From Methylorubrum populi (GTDB lineage Bacteria; Pseudomonadota; Alphaproteobacteria; Rhizobiales; Beijerinckiaceae), in contig JAQIIU010000002.1 of assembly GCA_036946625.1 (NCBI GenBank), forward strand, positions 1,116,001 through 1,180,000: DNA of 64,000 nucleotides, read 5' to 3'. Positions 1-8,047 of the stretch are shown one piece after another; the first letter of the stretch is position 1, and each line of letters begins with the position of its first letter. Under the pieces are notes generated by a model. It did no database searches. It was given only the letters and a program-made list of their open reading frames with translations, and had not been told where the DNA came from. Both the position numbers and the translations under genes were made by a program.

Positions 1-199
1 CGCCAGCTCTTGCGCACGAAGCCGGTCGGGAGATCGGCGGGGAAACTGCGGCGCGATCCCTGGTAGAAGGTCCGCATGGTCTCGACGCCGCGCAGGAGGC
101 TGGCGCAGCTTGCGATCCCCGCGAACGCGAACCCGTTAAGGAACGCGGGGCCGATCCGTCGCAGGAGCGCGTGGCTGGCGCTCGCCAGCGCGGCATAGT
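1..199 (-). pseudogene. Tn3-family transposase (TnpA) fragment
   Basis: The minus strand is open across the whole stretch and runs off the window's left edge. The peptide contains FLNGFAFAGI, a run of leucine/arginine-rich helix, and then LPTGFVRKSW, which I recognise from the N-terminal half of Tn3-type transposases of Alphaproteobacteria (DUF4158 region: LNAF...LPADAPTGFV.RRW). Only about 65 codons are present. The frame is cut at about 199, where an IS481-type end begins, so the gene is broken. The family call rests on motif recall and no search was run. Confidence 0.5.
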
Positions 200-465
200 T
201 GTTTGATCCCAGGGTTTGATGGTGCACTCTTCACGTTGGAGTGGAGGGACGCGCTATGGGCCAAGTTCTTCACGGCAGCGCCACCACGACGGAGGCAGTC
301 CGTCGAGCGATCCAGCATAGTCAAGCGAGCCTGAGGGCGCTCTCGAAGCGCTACGGGATCAACCGGAAGACGGTCGCCAAGTGGCGGCAGCGGACCTCGG
401 TCGCCGATCAGCGCACGGGTCCGAAGGATCCCCGCTCGACGGTGCTGTCACAGGAGGACGAGGCG
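200..465 (+). pseudogene. IS481-family transposase, N-terminal remnant
   Basis: The ATG at 256 opens a frame whose first ~70 residues (MGQVLHGSATTTEAVRRAIQ, then a helix-turn-helix with SKRYGINRKTVAKW and a PTGPKDP-like hinge) match the start of the abundant IS481 transposases. Recognisable homology stops near 465, after the STVLSQEDEA segment, where phage portal sequence begins in a different frame. The DDE catalytic domain is missing. The sequence starting at 200 (TGTTTGATCCCAG) resembles the usual IS481 terminal repeat, so the left end is probably intact and the right end deleted. Not functional. Confidence 0.7.
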
Positions 466-518
466 GTCGGCCACGATCCACGGCCAGACGGTCGACCTCC
501 CCTGGCGCGACATTCTCC

Positions 519-2238
519 AGATACTGTCGGCGAATCAGGCGGCCTGTGCCAAGGCTGCGAAGCGTGTCGTGCGCGTCCTGGCTCGCGGCACTGCCGCCAA
601 CCAGTGTACGACCCGCGCGGCGTTCATCGCTGCGGCCACGCACACCTGCTGCAGTCCGGTCCTGGCTTGGCCGATGTATCGGCTCCTGCGTAGTCCGAAG
701 GCCCGCACGCCCTGCGAGAGCGTGCCTTCGATCCCGGCGCGGATGCGATACCGCTGCTTCCAGGCTGGATCCTGCATCCGGTCTCGAGCGGCGTTCAGCG
801 CCTCGTATTCCGGGCGCGGCAGGAAGTAGACGGAGCGGCGCGCCTCCTTCGACGCGGTGCAAAGCGCTCGCGTCGCGCAGGCGCCGCAATCGGTCCGGCT
901 GAACACCGCCTGGAAGCGCGGGGCACCGACCTCGTCGCGGGTAGCGCGCCACGTCACTGACGTCTTGCCCTGGGGACAGGTGACCCGCTCGCCTTCCCAG
1001 TCGATTGCGAAGTGGCGCTGTTCATAGGTCTGCTCAGCCTGCGTCGCCCGCCTCGGCATGGCGCGGACCGGCCCTTCCAACGCGACGTCATGGTCGCGTC
1101 GGCTACCGACCAGCAGTCCCGCATCGACGTAGCCGGCATCCACGAAGTGCTCGGCCGGCAGAAGGTTCTTTGCCGCCAGCTGCTCGTGGATCGCGGCCGT
1201 GCTCGCCATGTCCGGCTGCATCGCCGGACAGGTCATCACGTTTGTGATCAGATGGGCCGCGTCCGCATCGCAGACTTCGGTGACGTGTACCTTGTAACCC
1301 GACCATTCCATCTGCCGCTTGGTGCTGTAGTGGACCTCCGGGTCGTAGGGAGACTGCAGTCGCTCGCCGACCGGCGGCAACTCGGCGCCGCTGCGCCACC
1401 GTGGCGGCCCGCTTCCCTCGCGGGCATAATGCACTCGCCATACATCGCGCAGCGTTCCCACCATCGGCACGGCCCGCACCTCAGGCGGTGCCGCCGGCGC
1501 GTCCAGCGCTTCGAGTAGGGCAAACCCGTCCGTACCGATCGCAAGAGCGAGTGCCTCGCGTTCCGTCCGAGCCCTGGGCAGGCGATAGTCCTCCACCCGG
1601 CGTCCATAGCGCTCGAACCAGACCGGTCGAGCGATGCCGCGCAGCCAGTCCGGAGCGACGGCAGCGAGATCGTCGAGCGCAGCGCGCAGGGTCTCGGCGA
1701 CCAGTTCAAGGAGGTGCAGATCGTGAACGGCAGCCAGCACGTGCGTGCTGTCGGTGCGCTGCTTGCCGCGCGCTTTGACCAGCCCCCGAGCCTTGAAGCG
1801 GGCGAGCATCCGGTCCAGCAGCAACTGCTCGCCGCCGCCGGCAATGAGACGGGCACGGAACTCGGTCAGCACGCTGAAGTGGAAGCCCGGATCGGTCAAT
1901 TCGAGACCGAGCGCGTACTTCCAGTCGATGCGTGCACGTACGGCGTCGGCCGCTTGACGGTCGCTCAGGTGCTCGGAGAACTGGAGGACCGTGACCAGGG
2001 CCAGCCGCCAGGGCGCAAGACCGGGCTGGCCGCGGGTCGGATAGAGATCGCGGAAGTCCTCGTCCTGGTAGAGGGCGCTGAACTCATCGCGCAACCGCGT
2101 CGCGACCGTCCCTTTGGGGAAAGCCGCGCGCGCCACGCGCGCCGTCTCGACGGGGATCGCGCCGATCGGTTCCGGTCGCAGGCTCATCGCGCACCTCCGT
2201 GCCAACACCCCCGACCATCTGATTCGCCGACAGTATCT
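519..2238 (-). mobile_element. IS1182-family insertion sequence, complete
   Basis: The element is bounded by perfect 20-bp inverted repeats: AGATACTGTCGGCGAATCAG at 519-538 and its complement at 2219-2238. It is flanked by a 5-bp direct repeat TCTCC (514-518 and 2239-2243), the expected target-site duplication. Removing the element and one TCTCC restores a continuous phage portal reading frame (W-R-D-I-L-H across the junction). The insertion is therefore recent relative to decay of the portal gene. One full-length transposase gene lies inside on the minus strand. Confidence 0.9.
535..2187 (-). CDS. IS1182-family transposase
   Basis: Encodes a 550-residue DDE transposase for the surrounding element. 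The N-terminus holds the DUF772-type region typical of IS1182/IS5-related enzymes (SALYQDEDFRDLYP, then RGQPGLAPWRLALVTVLQF). The catalytic core includes TDSTHV (first Asp), FVDAGYVDAGLL (second Asp) and IRAGIEGTLSQGVRAFGLRR (Glu). A cysteine cluster (DCGACATRALC) sits between the last two, as is usual in this family. I chose the ATG at 2187 because GGAGG lies just upstream; a GTG at 2208 would add seven residues. The stop codon overlaps the inner part of the left terminal repeat. The frame looks intact, so the enzyme may be active. Confidence 0.88.
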   Translation of the reverse strand: MSLRPEPIGAIPVETARVARAAFPKGTVATRLRDEFSALYQDEDFRDLYPTRGQPGLAPWRLALVTVLQFSEHLSDRQAADAVRARIDWKYALGLELTDPGFHFSVLTEFRARLIAGGGEQLLLDRMLARFKARGLVKARGKQRTDSTHVLAAVHDLHLLELVAETLRAALDDLAAVAPDWLRGIARPVWFERYGRRVEDYRLPRARTEREALALAIGTDGFALLEALDAPAAPPEVRAVPMVGTLRDVWRVHYAREGSGPPRWRSGAELPPVGERLQSPYDPEVHYSTKRQMEWSGYKVHVTEVCDADAAHLITNVMTCPAMQPDMASTAAIHEQLAAKNLLPAEHFVDAGYVDAGLLVGSRRDHDVALEGPVRAMPRRATQAEQTYEQRHFAIDWEGERVTCPQGKTSVTWRATRDEVGAPRFQAVFSRTDCGACATRALCTASKEARRSVYFLPRPEYEALNAARDRMQDPAWKQRYRIRAGIEGTLSQGVRAFGLRRSRYIGQARTGLQQVCVAAAMNAARVVHWLAAVPRARTRTTRFAALAQAA

Positions 2239-2968
2239 TCTCCATGTTCACGCCCCGAGCATCGATGGCGTGACCGGCGCCTCCCCGATCCATCTCGGCC
2301 GTGAGGCCATCGGCCTCGCCATCACCCTCGAAAGCCACGCGGCGCTCCTGTTCGGCAACGGCGCTCGCCCCGGTGGCATCATCAGTGTCCCCGGCGACCT
2401 TGGCGACACGGGCGCTCCGAAGCTCGCGCGATCCTGGCAGATGGCTTTTGGCGGCGGCGGCGCAGGCAAAACGGCCGTGCTTGAGGGTGGCGCCACGTTC
2501 AATCAGGTCGCGCTCACGTCGGTCGACGCCGAGTTCATGGCGCAGCGCCAGCATCAGGTGCGCGAGATCGCCAACCTGTTCGGCGTGCCGGCCATCATGC
2601 TCGGCGACCTGTCGAGCGCCACGTTCTCCAACGCCGAGGCCCTCGGCCAGGCGTTCCGCGACGAGGCCATTCTCCCGCTCGTCATGTCCTGGGAGGCCGC
2701 TCTCGAGCGGTGCCTCCTCGAGGAGGACGAGCTCCCGGCCTATCGCATCGCCATCGATACCGACGCGCTCGACCGCGCCGACCTGGCCGCGAAGTCCGAC
2801 GCTCTGGCGAAGCGCCGCGCCGCAGGCGTGGTGACAGCCAACGAGGAGCGCCGCGCCCTCAACCTCCCGTCTCACCCGCAGGGCAACGAGCTCGGCAGTC
2901 CCTACACCACGCCCGGCACCGCCAAGCCGGAAGCCAAGCCCGCCGCCGAGGAGGGCGCGGACGCATGA
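2239..2968 (+). pseudogene. HK97-family phage portal protein, C-terminal part
   Basis: The frame reads HVHAPSIDGVTGASPIHLGR, then an FGNGARPGG segment, VREIANLFGVPAIMLGD and ATFSNAEALGQ. These are the conserved core and C-terminus of HK97-type portal proteins, which form the DNA channel at the capsid vertex. Its upstream codons lie at 461-518, on the far side of the IS1182 element, and even those are truncated by the IS481 remnant, so the N-terminal half is gone. The stop overlaps the start of the next gene (ATGA). The protein cannot assemble as a normal portal. Confidence 0.8.
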
Positions 2969-3408
2969 GCAAGACCTCTCACGCCGCGTTCTTCGGCGAC
3001 GCCGAGCACGTGTTCGACCTGGCCCCGTCGCACATCGTGCGCGAGCTTGAGGCTGCAACCGGCGCCGGGATCGGCGCCCTTGTCCGTCGCGTGATCGAGG
3101 AGCGCACGTTCCATCACGCGGACGTGGAGCACACGATCCGCCTCGGCCTCATCGGTGGCGGCATGTCCCCGAAGGAAGCCGCCCGCCTCGTCGCCGCCTA
3201 CCTCCCGGCCGCGCCGCTCGAGGAGGGAATGCTTCTCGCCATGAGCGTGCTCGGCAGCTTGTTCTTTGGCACCAGCCGCGAGGAGCTCCCGGTCGAGGAG
3301 GCACCCGCACCGGTGGAGGAGCTCCCGGCTCCCGAGGCTCCGGCCGTCGACATCTGGAACGCCCCGCCGCGGCGCCGCGCGCCCCTCACCGAGGAGGCCG
3401 GCGCGTGA
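2965..3408 (+). CDS. gene-transfer-agent/phage tail assembly chaperone-like protein
   Basis: A 147-residue protein whose first ~95 residues resemble the GTA_TAC/Phage_TAC_11 family: a short beta-rich start, the LAPSHIVRELEAATGAGIGAL helix, an arginine-rich stretch and LGLIGGGMSPKEAARLVAAY, which matches the family's 'GL.GGG..eeA..lv' core. In phages and gene transfer agents this protein sits near the tail tube and tape-measure genes. Finding it directly after the portal gene is an unusual order. The tail is Pro/Glu/Ala-rich (about residues 105-140) and probably disordered. The ATG overlaps the portal stop, suggesting translational coupling. Confidence 0.6.
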   Translation: MSKTSHAAFFGDAEHVFDLAPSHIVRELEAATGAGIGALVRRVIEERTFHHADVEHTIRLGLIGGGMSPKEAARLVAAYLPAAPLEEGMLLAMSVLGSLFFGTSREELPVEEAPAPVEELPAPEAPAVDIWNAPPRRRAPLTEEAGA

Positions 3409-3707
3409 CCCGCGAGGAGGAGATCGAACTCGCCTATGCCGAGCGTGACCGCCAGAACCTACAGGCGTTCATGGAGGATCAAGACGATGAAAGGTCGGCC
3501 GTCAACGAGGCCGAGAACGACAAGCACTTTGCGCGGCTTGTCGACATATTCGACAATCAAGGCGCCGCGTGGGTGAGCGAGAATTACGATTACGTCAAAT
3601 CTCGCTTTCCGTCCAAGTTCGTCCACGATCACATTCGCGTCGACAACTACGGGACCAAGTTTCAGCGCGTCCGCCTCCGTTGCGACATTCGGGAAGCCCG
3701 GCCGTGA
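3405..3707 (+). CDS. hypothetical phage-region protein
   Basis: Encodes 100 residues, very acidic at the N-terminus (MTREEEIELAYAERDRQN) and more basic and aromatic later (WVSENYDYVKSRFPSKF). I recognise no family. It starts with GTG inside the stop of the tail-chaperone-like gene, and its own stop overlaps the GTG of the protease gene. The tight coupling on both sides argues that it is genuinely translated as part of the head-gene operon. Confidence 0.55.
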   Translation: MTREEEIELAYAERDRQNLQAFMEDQDDERSAVNEAENDKHFARLVDIFDNQGAAWVSENYDYVKSRFPSKFVHDHIRVDNYGTKFQRVRLRCDIREARP

Positions 3708-4204
3708 CCGACTTCCTCGAGCGCAAGGCCGCGATCACCGCGACCGACGAGGGCGAGATCACCGCCCTCGCGTGGTCCTTCGCCTCGGCCGACCGATACG
3801 GCGACATCATCACCAAGGGCGCCTTCACCCCGCTCCCGGCCTCGCTTCCCATGCTGTTCGCGCACGATCCCGGCCAGGTGGTCGGCGTGTGGGATCGGTT
3901 CACCGAGACGGCCGAGGGCCTCGAGGTGAAGGGCCGCCTGTTCGTCGGCCAGGCCCGCGCCGACGAGGTGCGGACCATGATCCAGGCCGGCGCGATCACC
4001 GGCATCAGCATCGGCTTCGACAAGAAGTCCTGGGCGCCCCGTGCGGATCACCGCACCGGCCGCACCATCCGCTCGCTCGAGCTCGCCGAGGTGAGCCTCG
4101 TGAGCGTCCCCGCCCATCCCCGTGCGCGCATCCGCACGGCGAAGAACGGCGCCGCGGCCGTCGCAATCGCCGCCTCCCTCAACCGCTTCCTCGCGAAGCT
4201 CTGA
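3704..4204 (+). CDS. HK97-family prohead protease
   Basis: A 166-residue protein matching the small serine proteases that cleave capsid scaffold segments during head maturation. Visible landmarks are LERKAAI at the start, ASADRYGDIITKGAF (residues ~25-40), the catalytic His in MLFAHDPGQVVG, TGISIGF, and LELAEVSLVSVPAHPRARI carrying the catalytic Ser. Length is slightly short of the typical 180-200 residues. Starts with GTG overlapping the previous stop. It is followed after 20 bases by the capsid/tape-measure fusion, as expected for protease-then-capsid order. Confidence 0.85.
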   Translation: MTDFLERKAAITATDEGEITALAWSFASADRYGDIITKGAFTPLPASLPMLFAHDPGQVVGVWDRFTETAEGLEVKGRLFVGQARADEVRTMIQAGAITGISIGFDKKSWAPRADHRTGRTIRSLELAEVSLVSVPAHPRARIRTAKNGAAAVAIAASLNRFLAKL

Positions 4205-4224
4205 CTCAAGGAAACACAGCACAC

Positions 4225-5718
4225 ATGTTCATGCATCACGCCAACCTCGAGGGCTCGCTCCTCGAGCTCAAGGACGCGGACGGCGACACCGATCTGGCCG
4301 CGGACATCACCAAGACCCTCGAGGCCATCGAGGCCAAGCTCGGCGAGCGCCTCGGCGCGATCGAGACCAAGTCGGCCGCCCTCGGCAACGCCATCGCCGA
4401 GACCATCGTCAACGCGATGAATGCCGTCGTCGCGACCGTCCAGGCCGCGGTCAACCGCGTGGTCGGCGCCGTCAATTCGATCACCTCGGCCGTCAACTCG
4501 GCGGGCGGCAAGGTTGGGATCGACGTGGGTCTCGGCAAGATCCCTGATGTGAACCTCGGCCAGGTGGCGAACCGCTACGCGGGCGCCGGCAAGGTGGCGG
4601 GCGACGCCTACGGCAAGGCGTTCGAGGCCCTGTCGGTCGACTATGTGGGATCGGCCCTCGATGCCGGCGCCAAGGGCCTCGAGGCCCTCCGCAACAAGGC
4701 GAACCTCGCCGCCGCGAACCGCATCATGAATTCGCCGACGAACGGTGGCCTGGATAACGGCTCGCTCGACGCCAAGATCAAGCCGCCCAAGAAGGACGCG
4801 GACAAGAAGGGCGGCGGCGCCGACAAGGAGGACGCTTTCCAAAAGGAGGTGGCCGCTATCGAGAAGCGCACCCGCGCCTTCGACAACGAGCGCGCCGCGG
4901 TCGGCCGGAGCGCGCAGGAGGTAGCCAAGGCCGAGGCCGCGTTCCGGCTCCTCGAGGCGGCCAAGAAGGCGAATTTGCCGATCACGGATCAGCTCAAAGC
5001 CAAGGTCGACACGCTCGCGACCGCCTACGCCAGCGCCAAGGTCAAGCTCGACGAGGCCGAGGCCGCGCAGCGCCGCATGCAGGAGACGCAACGGTATCTC
5101 GGCGATGCCATGACCGACGCCCTCGGCGATCTCCTCGTCGAAGGACGCAGTGTGGCCGACGTGTTCGACAGCCTCGCCAAGAGCATCGCCAAGGCCGCCC
5201 TTCAAGCCGCCCTGATGGGCTCCGGCCCCCTCGCCGGCTTGTTCGGCGGCGCCGCGCCGGCCGGTGGTGGTGTCGGCGGCATCCTCGGCAAGCTGATGGG
5301 TTTCAGCGAGGGCGGTTGGACGGGACCAGGCGGGAAGCACAAGCCGGCCGGCATCGTTCATGCCGGCGAGGTGGTTTGGAGCCAGGCCGATATTCGGCGC
5401 GCGGGTGGCGTCGGCGTGGTCGAGGCCATGCGCCTCGGCCGGCGCGGCTACGCGGATGGCGGGATCGTCGCCGGCCGCGCTCCTGCGATCCCGAAGGCGA
5501 ACCTCGCAGCGACCGGCGCCCGCGGCTCCGTCATCACCGTGGCGCCATCGATCACCGTGCAGGCGACGGGCGGAACGCCGGAGCAGAACGCGAACCTCGC
5601 CGGCCAGGTCGGGCAACAGGTCGGCCAGCAAATCGACGCCATGGTGCGTGGGATCATGGCGCAGGAGATGCGCGCCTATTCCCGGCCCGGCGGCCTGTTC
5701 GATCACATGCGGCGCTAG
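4225..5718 (+). CDS. chimeric ORF: capsid-protein N-terminus fused to phage tape-measure protein
   Basis: 497 residues. Residues 1 to about 48 (LLELKDADGDTDLAADITKT, then a charged helix ending in GAIETK) look like the N-terminal delta domain of an HK97-type major capsid protein, and the position right after the protease supports this. From about residue 50 the sequence becomes tape-measure-like: a repetitive hydrophobic segment (ETIVNAMNAVVATVQAAVNR), IGDV-type glycine motif, VANRYAGAGK, a coiled-coil zone at ~210-300, then LADALM-type helices and a glycine-rich C-terminus with FSEGGWTGPGGKHKPAGIVH. The simplest reading is an in-frame deletion joining the capsid start to the tape-measure body, removing the capsid core, connectors and tail tube. 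The product should be non-functional for head assembly. Confidence 0.65.
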   Translation: MFMHHANLEGSLLELKDADGDTDLAADITKTLEAIEAKLGERLGAIETKSAALGNAIAETIVNAMNAVVATVQAAVNRVVGAVNSITSAVNSAGGKVGIDVGLGKIPDVNLGQVANRYAGAGKVAGDAYGKAFEALSVDYVGSALDAGAKGLEALRNKANLAAANRIMNSPTNGGLDNGSLDAKIKPPKKDADKKGGGADKEDAFQKEVAAIEKRTRAFDNERAAVGRSAQEVAKAEAAFRLLEAAKKANLPITDQLKAKVDTLATAYASAKVKLDEAEAAQRRMQETQRYLGDAMTDALGDLLVEGRSVADVFDSLAKSIAKAALQAALMGSGPLAGLFGGAAPAGGGVGGILGKLMGFSEGGWTGPGGKHKPAGIVHAGEVVWSQADIRRAGGVGVVEAMRLGRRGYADGGIVAGRAPAIPKANLAATGARGSVITVAPSITVQATGGTPEQNANLAGQVGQQVGQQIDAMVRGIMAQEMRAYSRPGGLFDHMRR

Positions 5719-5787
5719 GTCGAGATGATGCGAACGGGTTAATGCGTCGGACACGTCCGCGCGATACACTAGGCGCGTAGGAGGGTG

Positions 5788-5820
5788 CCGCCGCGAGTTT
5801 GGACCCCGCGGCGGTCTTTG
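5788..5820 (+). terminator. possible intrinsic terminator after the phage operon
   Basis: A perfect 8-bp stem CCGCCGCG (5788-5795) / CGCGGCGG (5807-5814) with an 11-base loop is followed by TCTTTGGT. It lies 70 bases after the tape-measure stop. The T tract is weak. From here to 6253 I see no gene; a 101-codon open frame at 5799-6104 has no homology or ribosome binding site. Confidence 0.5.
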
Positions 5821-6253
5821 GTCCACTCCTGCCAGGCCGAGGACGGGCGGTCGCTCCTGCCACAGATAGGCCGCCCGCCTCGAGCCACACTCACCCTACC
5901 ATCACACCGTTACCCATTCGGCTAACACCGAGACGATCACGGTTAATGACCGGGCGAGCTCCTGAGAGAGTGTTACCAAAGGGCGAAGGCTTTCTTAGCC
6001 GCGCTTGCAAAATGCCTGCGACAGGCTGTCGCATGCAGCACCTCATGCACCGCGCTACAACGAGGCTAGGAGCGTTCGCGGCTAGGCGTTCGATCCTGGC
6101 TTAGCCCGTTAGGGGATTACCCGAGCGGGATCAGCCACAGCCAAGACCAGGGACCAACGGCGAGCGTGACCTTGTACGTCACCTCGCCGTTTTCCGTTCC
6201 GGCGCGGCTGCATCTCTGGAAAGAGCGCTTGTCGCTCCCCGGCCGATCCCGTA

Positions 6254-6283
6254 GAATTCACATACCGAAACCAACGTGAATTC
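6254..6283. promoter_or_regulatory. operator-like inverted repeat
   Basis: GAATTCAC (6254-6261) and GTGAATTC (6276-6283) form a perfect 8-bp inverted repeat with centres 22 bp apart, two helical turns. It ends 9 bases before the ATG of the following gene, where a dimeric repressor would block transcription or translation. The next gene's N-terminus resembles a ribbon-helix-helix, so autoregulation is plausible but inferred. Confidence 0.4.
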
Positions 6284-6292
6284 GACCAACCT

Positions 6293-6799
6293 ATGCCGCC
6301 CGCCCCCAGAACGACCGTTTCCCTTCCTCGCGCTCGCTTCGAGCAGATCGAGGCGATTGCCCGTCATCGCGGCCTGCCGAACGCCGCCGCTGTCATCGGG
6401 GCGTGGATCAGCCGTGCAATCCAAGAGGGCGAGATCCCTCCCGAGTTTCCCGGCATCACCTGCCAGCCCGTGGGCGGCGGCTTCCTCGTGTCGGTTCACG
6501 ACAAGGTGCTCCCGACGATCCCGCCGGAGAAGGCGCGCGTGCTCGCCGCCGTGCTGTCCGCCGCCGTGCTGTCCGCCGCCGGAGGCAAGAGCGACCCGGA
6601 GCTGTCGTTCGCGATGACGCCCGGCAAGGCCACCGTGATGGATCTCGGCGACCATCTTCTCGTCATTGCCCGCGCCGGCCGGGGCGTGCGGATCGTCGCG
6701 AAGCCGAAGGACGGCACGGAAAGCACGCTCGCCTCCGTCTCTCCGTCTTTCGCGGTGGAGATGGCGCGCCAGATCCGCGAGGCGTTCACCGGCCACTGA
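6293..6799 (+). CDS. hypothetical protein with ribbon-helix-helix-like N-terminus
   Basis: 168 residues. The first ~45 residues (a short RTTVSLPRARFEQIEAIARH strand-helix, then NAAAVIGAWISRAI) have the pattern of a ribbon-helix-helix DNA-binding domain. The remainder (PVGGGFLVSVHDKVLP, MTPGKATVMDLGDHLLVIAR) looks like a beta-rich domain I cannot name. A 15-bp tandem duplication in the gene gives AAVLSAAVLSAAGG around residues 84-97. An inverted repeat sits just upstream of the start. It lies in the decayed prophage/accessory region and has no clear partner. Confidence 0.6.
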   Translation: MPPAPRTTVSLPRARFEQIEAIARHRGLPNAAAVIGAWISRAIQEGEIPPEFPGITCQPVGGGFLVSVHDKVLPTIPPEKARVLAAVLSAAVLSAAGGKSDPELSFAMTPGKATVMDLGDHLLVIARAGRGVRIVAKPKDGTESTLASVSPSFAVEMARQIREAFTGH

Positions 6800-6808
6800 A
6801 CAAAAGAA

Positions 6809-6835
6809 AGCCGCCACGGGAAAACCCGGGCGGCT
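6809..6835 (+). terminator. hairpin between two hypothetical genes
   Basis: AGCCGCC (6809-6815) pairs with GGCGGCT (6829-6835). It lies 10 bases after one stop and 14 bases before the next ATG. With no T tract it may be an attenuator or a transcript-stabilising hairpin rather than a terminator. A similar GGCGG/CCGCC arrangement precedes the gene at 8048. Confidence 0.35.
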
Positions 6836-6848
6836 GAAAGGTTTAGAT

Positions 6849-7424
6849 ATGCACGACCGTGATACCGACAACTCTGCCGGGGCGCAACCTGAAAGTGGCG
6901 TAGAGCCTACTCCGGCGATCCGCTACGTCTATTGCCCGCGCACCGGAGCCCCGATCCCCATCGCGCTCGCGGAGAAGCGCGTTGCCCGCCAACGCGAGTT
7001 GAATGCGCCTATCCAGCGTGCGATCCGCGCGAAGAAGCGTGCTGCCGAGGCGGCAGCCGTTGAGGCCGTGAGCGACGTCGATATGGCCGACGTTGCCGCC
7101 ACGCTTGCCGATCTCGACATGCCGGACGATCCGCTCACGCCCGAGAACGCTCAGGCACAGCGCTTCCTCTTGAAGAAGTGGCTTGAGATCGATGGGCCAC
7201 GTCAACGCCAGCACCGGAAACAGGCGCAGAGCTACATGACGGCTCGCCTCGTCCTGTTGCGAATGCGTTGGGAGAGCGGCTGCGATCCCGAGCCGGCAGA
7301 GTTCGCGCCGCGCCTCGCAACGGCACTTCGTGAGCCCGTAGACCGGGATCGCGCCCGGAACACGCTCAACGCGTTGGCGAAGCTGGAGGGCGAGGGCGGC
7401 CCATGGGAGGGCACTCCGTCGTGA
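6849..7424 (+). CDS. hypothetical protein, accessory region
   Basis: 191 residues, unrecognised. It has a polar N-terminus, an RYVYCPRTGAPIPIALAEKR segment, a basic alanine-rich helix (~55-75), then the motif SDVDMADVAATLADLDMPDD (~77-96) and an arginine-rich helical C-terminus. The motif recurs as GIDVDDLAATLAELDEA at the end of the protein encoded at 8048-8446. Both genes share the leader TTAGATATGCACG around their starts, so part of one may have been copied from the other or both belong to one small family. The stop overlaps the first of four 27-bp repeats. Confidence 0.55.
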   Translation: MHDRDTDNSAGAQPESGVEPTPAIRYVYCPRTGAPIPIALAEKRVARQRELNAPIQRAIRAKKRAAEAAAVEAVSDVDMADVAATLADLDMPDDPLTPENAQAQRFLLKKWLEIDGPRQRQHRKQAQSYMTARLVLLRMRWESGCDPEPAEFAPRLATALREPVDRDRARNTLNALAKLEGEGGPWEGTPS

Positions 7425-7655
7425 CAGCCTCCGCGTGACCCTCTCAGATCGTCAACGTCGTGACAAAATACGCGTGACCCTCGCCGGTAAGTCTAACCCT
7501 TTGTTTCGAAACGCGAAAACGACGATCCGGGAGTTGCAGCAGCAAGAGGGTCACGCGGAGGCTGTCACGACCGCGGGGTATATTAATAGGCATCCAGAGA
7601 AAGAGACGAAGATCATAAAACGGCGCCGTCGTGACAGCCTCCGCGTGACCCTCTC
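7418..7655. repeat. four-copy 27-bp repeat cluster
   Basis: A unit GTCGTGACAGCCTCC-GCGTGACCCTCT occurs at 7418-7444 and 7628-7654 (direct, identical), at 7545-7571 (inverted, identical) and at 7457-7487 (direct, degenerate, retaining GTCGTGACA...CGCGTGACCCTC). Each unit itself holds two CGTGAC half-sites about 14 bp apart. The layout resembles iterons or a multi-site operator. A 76-codon open frame at 7435-7665 consists mostly of these repeats and is probably not a gene. Confidence 0.75.
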
Positions 7656-7786
7656 CGGCACGTAGCTTGGCGCCTCCCATTCTCGAACTCCCGGCTTTGG
7701 GTTGCGGCCCTCATCTTTCAGAACCCAACTCCCGGCCGATGCCTCCGGCTTCTCCAGTCAAGCTAGATAGCCTCCAGAATCGCCAC

Positions 7787-7864
7787 AGAGGCCCACACAG
7801 ACTCACGGAGCATATTCGAGCTACCGGACACCCAAAATCTCGCGGCGAGTCTGTGTGGGCCTCT
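7787..7864. repeat. perfect 18-bp inverted repeat
   Basis: AGAGGCCCACACAGACTC (7787-7804) and its exact complement (7847-7864) bracket 42 bases. No open frame crosses it convincingly. It could be a transcript hairpin, a site for a dimeric binding protein, or the ends of a very small mobile element; no flanking target duplication is evident. The wider gene-free stretch 7425-8047 contains this and the 27-bp repeat cluster and nothing else I recognise. Confidence 0.7.
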
Positions 7865-8047
7865 AATGCGAAATTTCGGCGCCACAGGCCTCGCAAAGCA
7901 ACGCTTCCAGTGTATCGAAGTAAATCAAAATTGATGTGCTGCTAAAATTGCTATCTGTGCGTTAAAAACCCCTTGCCGGCGAATCCCAAATCAGCCAAAT
8001 CGAAGAAGGCGGCAAATCAAAATCAATGACCGCCTACGGGGTTAGAT

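Noticed and set aside
5799..6104. 101-residue open frame after the tape-measure gene
   Set aside because: Starts inside a terminator-like hairpin, with no homology, no ribosome binding site and composition unlike the neighbouring genes.
7435..7665. 76-residue open frame in the repeat cluster
   Set aside because: Almost entirely made of the 27-bp repeats read through; the codons repeat with the DNA repeats and there is no ribosome binding site.
7418..7864. Possible CRISPR array from regularly recurring 27-bp units
   Set aside because: Only four copies, mixed orientation, unequal spacing (about 12 to 90 bases) and no cas genes nearby.
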